Of a stretch of 5,549 nucleotides of DNA, positions 4,671-5,549 are shown in pieces. The notes under the pieces were generated by a model. That model was not told where the DNA came from. It saw nothing but the letters and a program-made list of their open reading frames with translations, and searched no databases. The position numbers were made by a program, and so were the translations under genes. Each line of letters opens with the position of its first letter. Position 1 is the first letter of the stretch. Origin of the DNA: Spirochaetales bacterium (lineage in GTDB: Bacteria; Spirochaetota; Spirochaetia; ARS1246); the NCBI GenBank assembly GCA_018644745.1, contig JABGPX010000609.1:1-5549 (forward strand). Reading direction: 5' to 3'.

Positions 4671-5549
4671 TTAGTTCGTTAATGATCCTTTTATCAGGTG
4701 AATGAGCTGAATGCGGTTGTTTACTCCAAGTTTGCTGTAAATTTTTTTTATATGAGATTTAATTGTATTTACCGAAACAAAGAGCTGCTCCGCGATATCT
4801 TTATTTGTTTTTCCCTGTATGAGCAGACGGGCGACTTCTTCTTCCCGTTCCGAGAGATGAGCAGTCTTGAAGAATATATCCTCTTCGAGAAGATCCGTGT
4901 CAGGTTCATATTCTCTAAAATAATGACGGCTTACATATAGGTAAATTTGGATAGCGAATAAAGAAAATACGGTATAGCCAAGCTTGAATGAATACTCTTT
5001 GAAAAGGAGCAAATCAAGAGGAAAAAGGATTATCAGCGGGAGAAAGGTAATTGCGACACCCTTGAGAAGGCTTTCCTCTTCTCTGCCGCGAGCCTCTTTC
5101 AGGTGGAAAAGTGATGTAAATCCGTGAAAGATCATTAAGGCGCTGCCGCCTGAGAAAAAGTTATTTACTGTAAGCGGGAGTGTTCTCGACCAGTCACCCT
5201 TGCTGAAGAGAAATACAAAGAAGAAACTCAGCAGCAGAAAAACCGCTATCGCAATGTAGACGATCTGATATCCCAAAGAGCGCATATTTTTATATATGGG
5301 AAGCAGCCTGAGGAGATATCTGCTCAAATTGAGCAGAATGATCGCTGTAAGAAGTACCGTGGATATCGTGGCGAGAAGAGATAGCTCTTCATAGTGCTGC
5401 AATGAAAATGAGGTCGTACGGCCCATATAGGTGATGAAGGTTGAAATCCCCATCTGAAGTGTGAGGGGAATAAGGATCATGAGAAAGTCTTTAGTATTCT
5501 GATCGCCGGACCTTATCCTAAGCACCAGGCAGAGACAGGTAATTGAGAA
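4671..5549 (-). CDS. Membrane-anchored LuxR-family transcriptional regulator (5' end outside window)
   Basis: The frame ends at TAA 4673-4671 and remains open to the right window edge. A GTG at 5525 is possible as a start, but the eight codons above it continue a hydrophobic stretch, so I treat the gene as truncated at its N-terminus. Numbering from that GTG, hydrophobic segments lie at about 10-33, 49-72, 86-108, 120-142, 155-175 and 182-198, followed by a short linker. A LuxR/GerE-type DNA-binding domain lies at 224-280, with LSEREEEVARLL, the conserved TNKDIAEQLFVSVNTIKSHIKKI pattern (split at 240-262) and a LGVNNR turn. Such proteins sense a membrane or extracellular cue and act on DNA from the membrane. 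No receiver domain is seen in the window. The target is unknown; the superoxide reductase gene just downstream is one candidate. Confidence 0.85.
   Translation of the reverse strand, partial: FSITCLCLVLRIRSGDQNTKDFLMILIPLTLQMGISTFITYMGRTTSFSLQHYEELSLLATISTVLLTAIILLNLSRYLLRLLPIYKNMRSLGYQIVYIAIAVFLLLSFFFVFLFSKGDWSRTLPLTVNNFFSGGSALMIFHGFTSLFHLKEARGREEESLLKGVAITFLPLIILFPLDLLLFKEYSFKLGYTVFSLFAIQIYLYVSRHYFREYEPDTDLLEEDIFFKTAHLSEREEEVARLLIQGKTNKDIAEQLFVSVNTIKSHIKKIYSKLGVNNRIQLIHLIKGSLTN

Noticed and set aside
1..5549. CRISPR array, tRNA, rRNA, riboswitch, insertion sequence or toxin-antitoxin pair
   Set aside because: I looked for repeated spaced units, cloverleaf and riboswitch-like folds, transposase motifs and paired small genes, and recognised none that the sequence supports.

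Overview
The window shows ordinary bacterial chromosome from what looks like an anaerobe or microaerobe with mid-range base composition. The best clues are a superoxide reductase, a ferritin-like/VIT1 iron-transport fusion and a membrane-anchored LuxR-type regulator. Spirochaetota and Desulfobacterota both fit this mix, but the sequence alone does not settle the taxon. No phage, insertion sequence, CRISPR array, rRNA or tRNA was recognised.

Left block, plus strand (1-2672): a tightly packed operon. It contains the last 44 codons of a polar amino-acid substrate-binding protein, its single permease, its ATPase, and then pyrC (class II dihydroorotase). The first three overlap by 16 and 8 bases, and pyrC follows after 10 bases, so the four are almost certainly co-transcribed. 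The import system resembles the GlnHPQ type (one binding protein, one homodimeric permease, one ATPase).

Junction (2646-2784): a 15-bp hairpin spans the pyrC stop codon. It carries a T-tract only when read on the minus strand, so it is best read as the terminator of the converging iron-transport gene. Just after it lies a 24-codon reading frame with a very strong Shine-Dalgarno sequence, of uncertain reality.

Middle block (2756-4116): a minus-strand gene for a ferritin-like domain fused to a VIT1/CCC1 membrane domain (MbfA-like, probably iron or manganese export), and a divergent plus-strand gene for a small two-helix membrane protein with a three-copy ERGG repeat. The roughly 200-bp gap between them holds a long imperfect inverted repeat (3682-3758) whose arms bracket candidate divergent promoters. 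This is the most unusual non-coding signal in the window.

Right block, minus strand (4160-5549): a rubredoxin-like/superoxide reductase fusion with its own likely promoter and a palindromic operator-like site, preceded by a membrane-spanning LuxR-family regulator whose 5' end runs off the window. The iron transporter and the superoxide reductase together suggest an oxygen/iron stress neighbourhood. That is an inference from gene content. I found no clear evidence of a wholly new multi-gene system; the items worth following are regulatory structures and domain variants.
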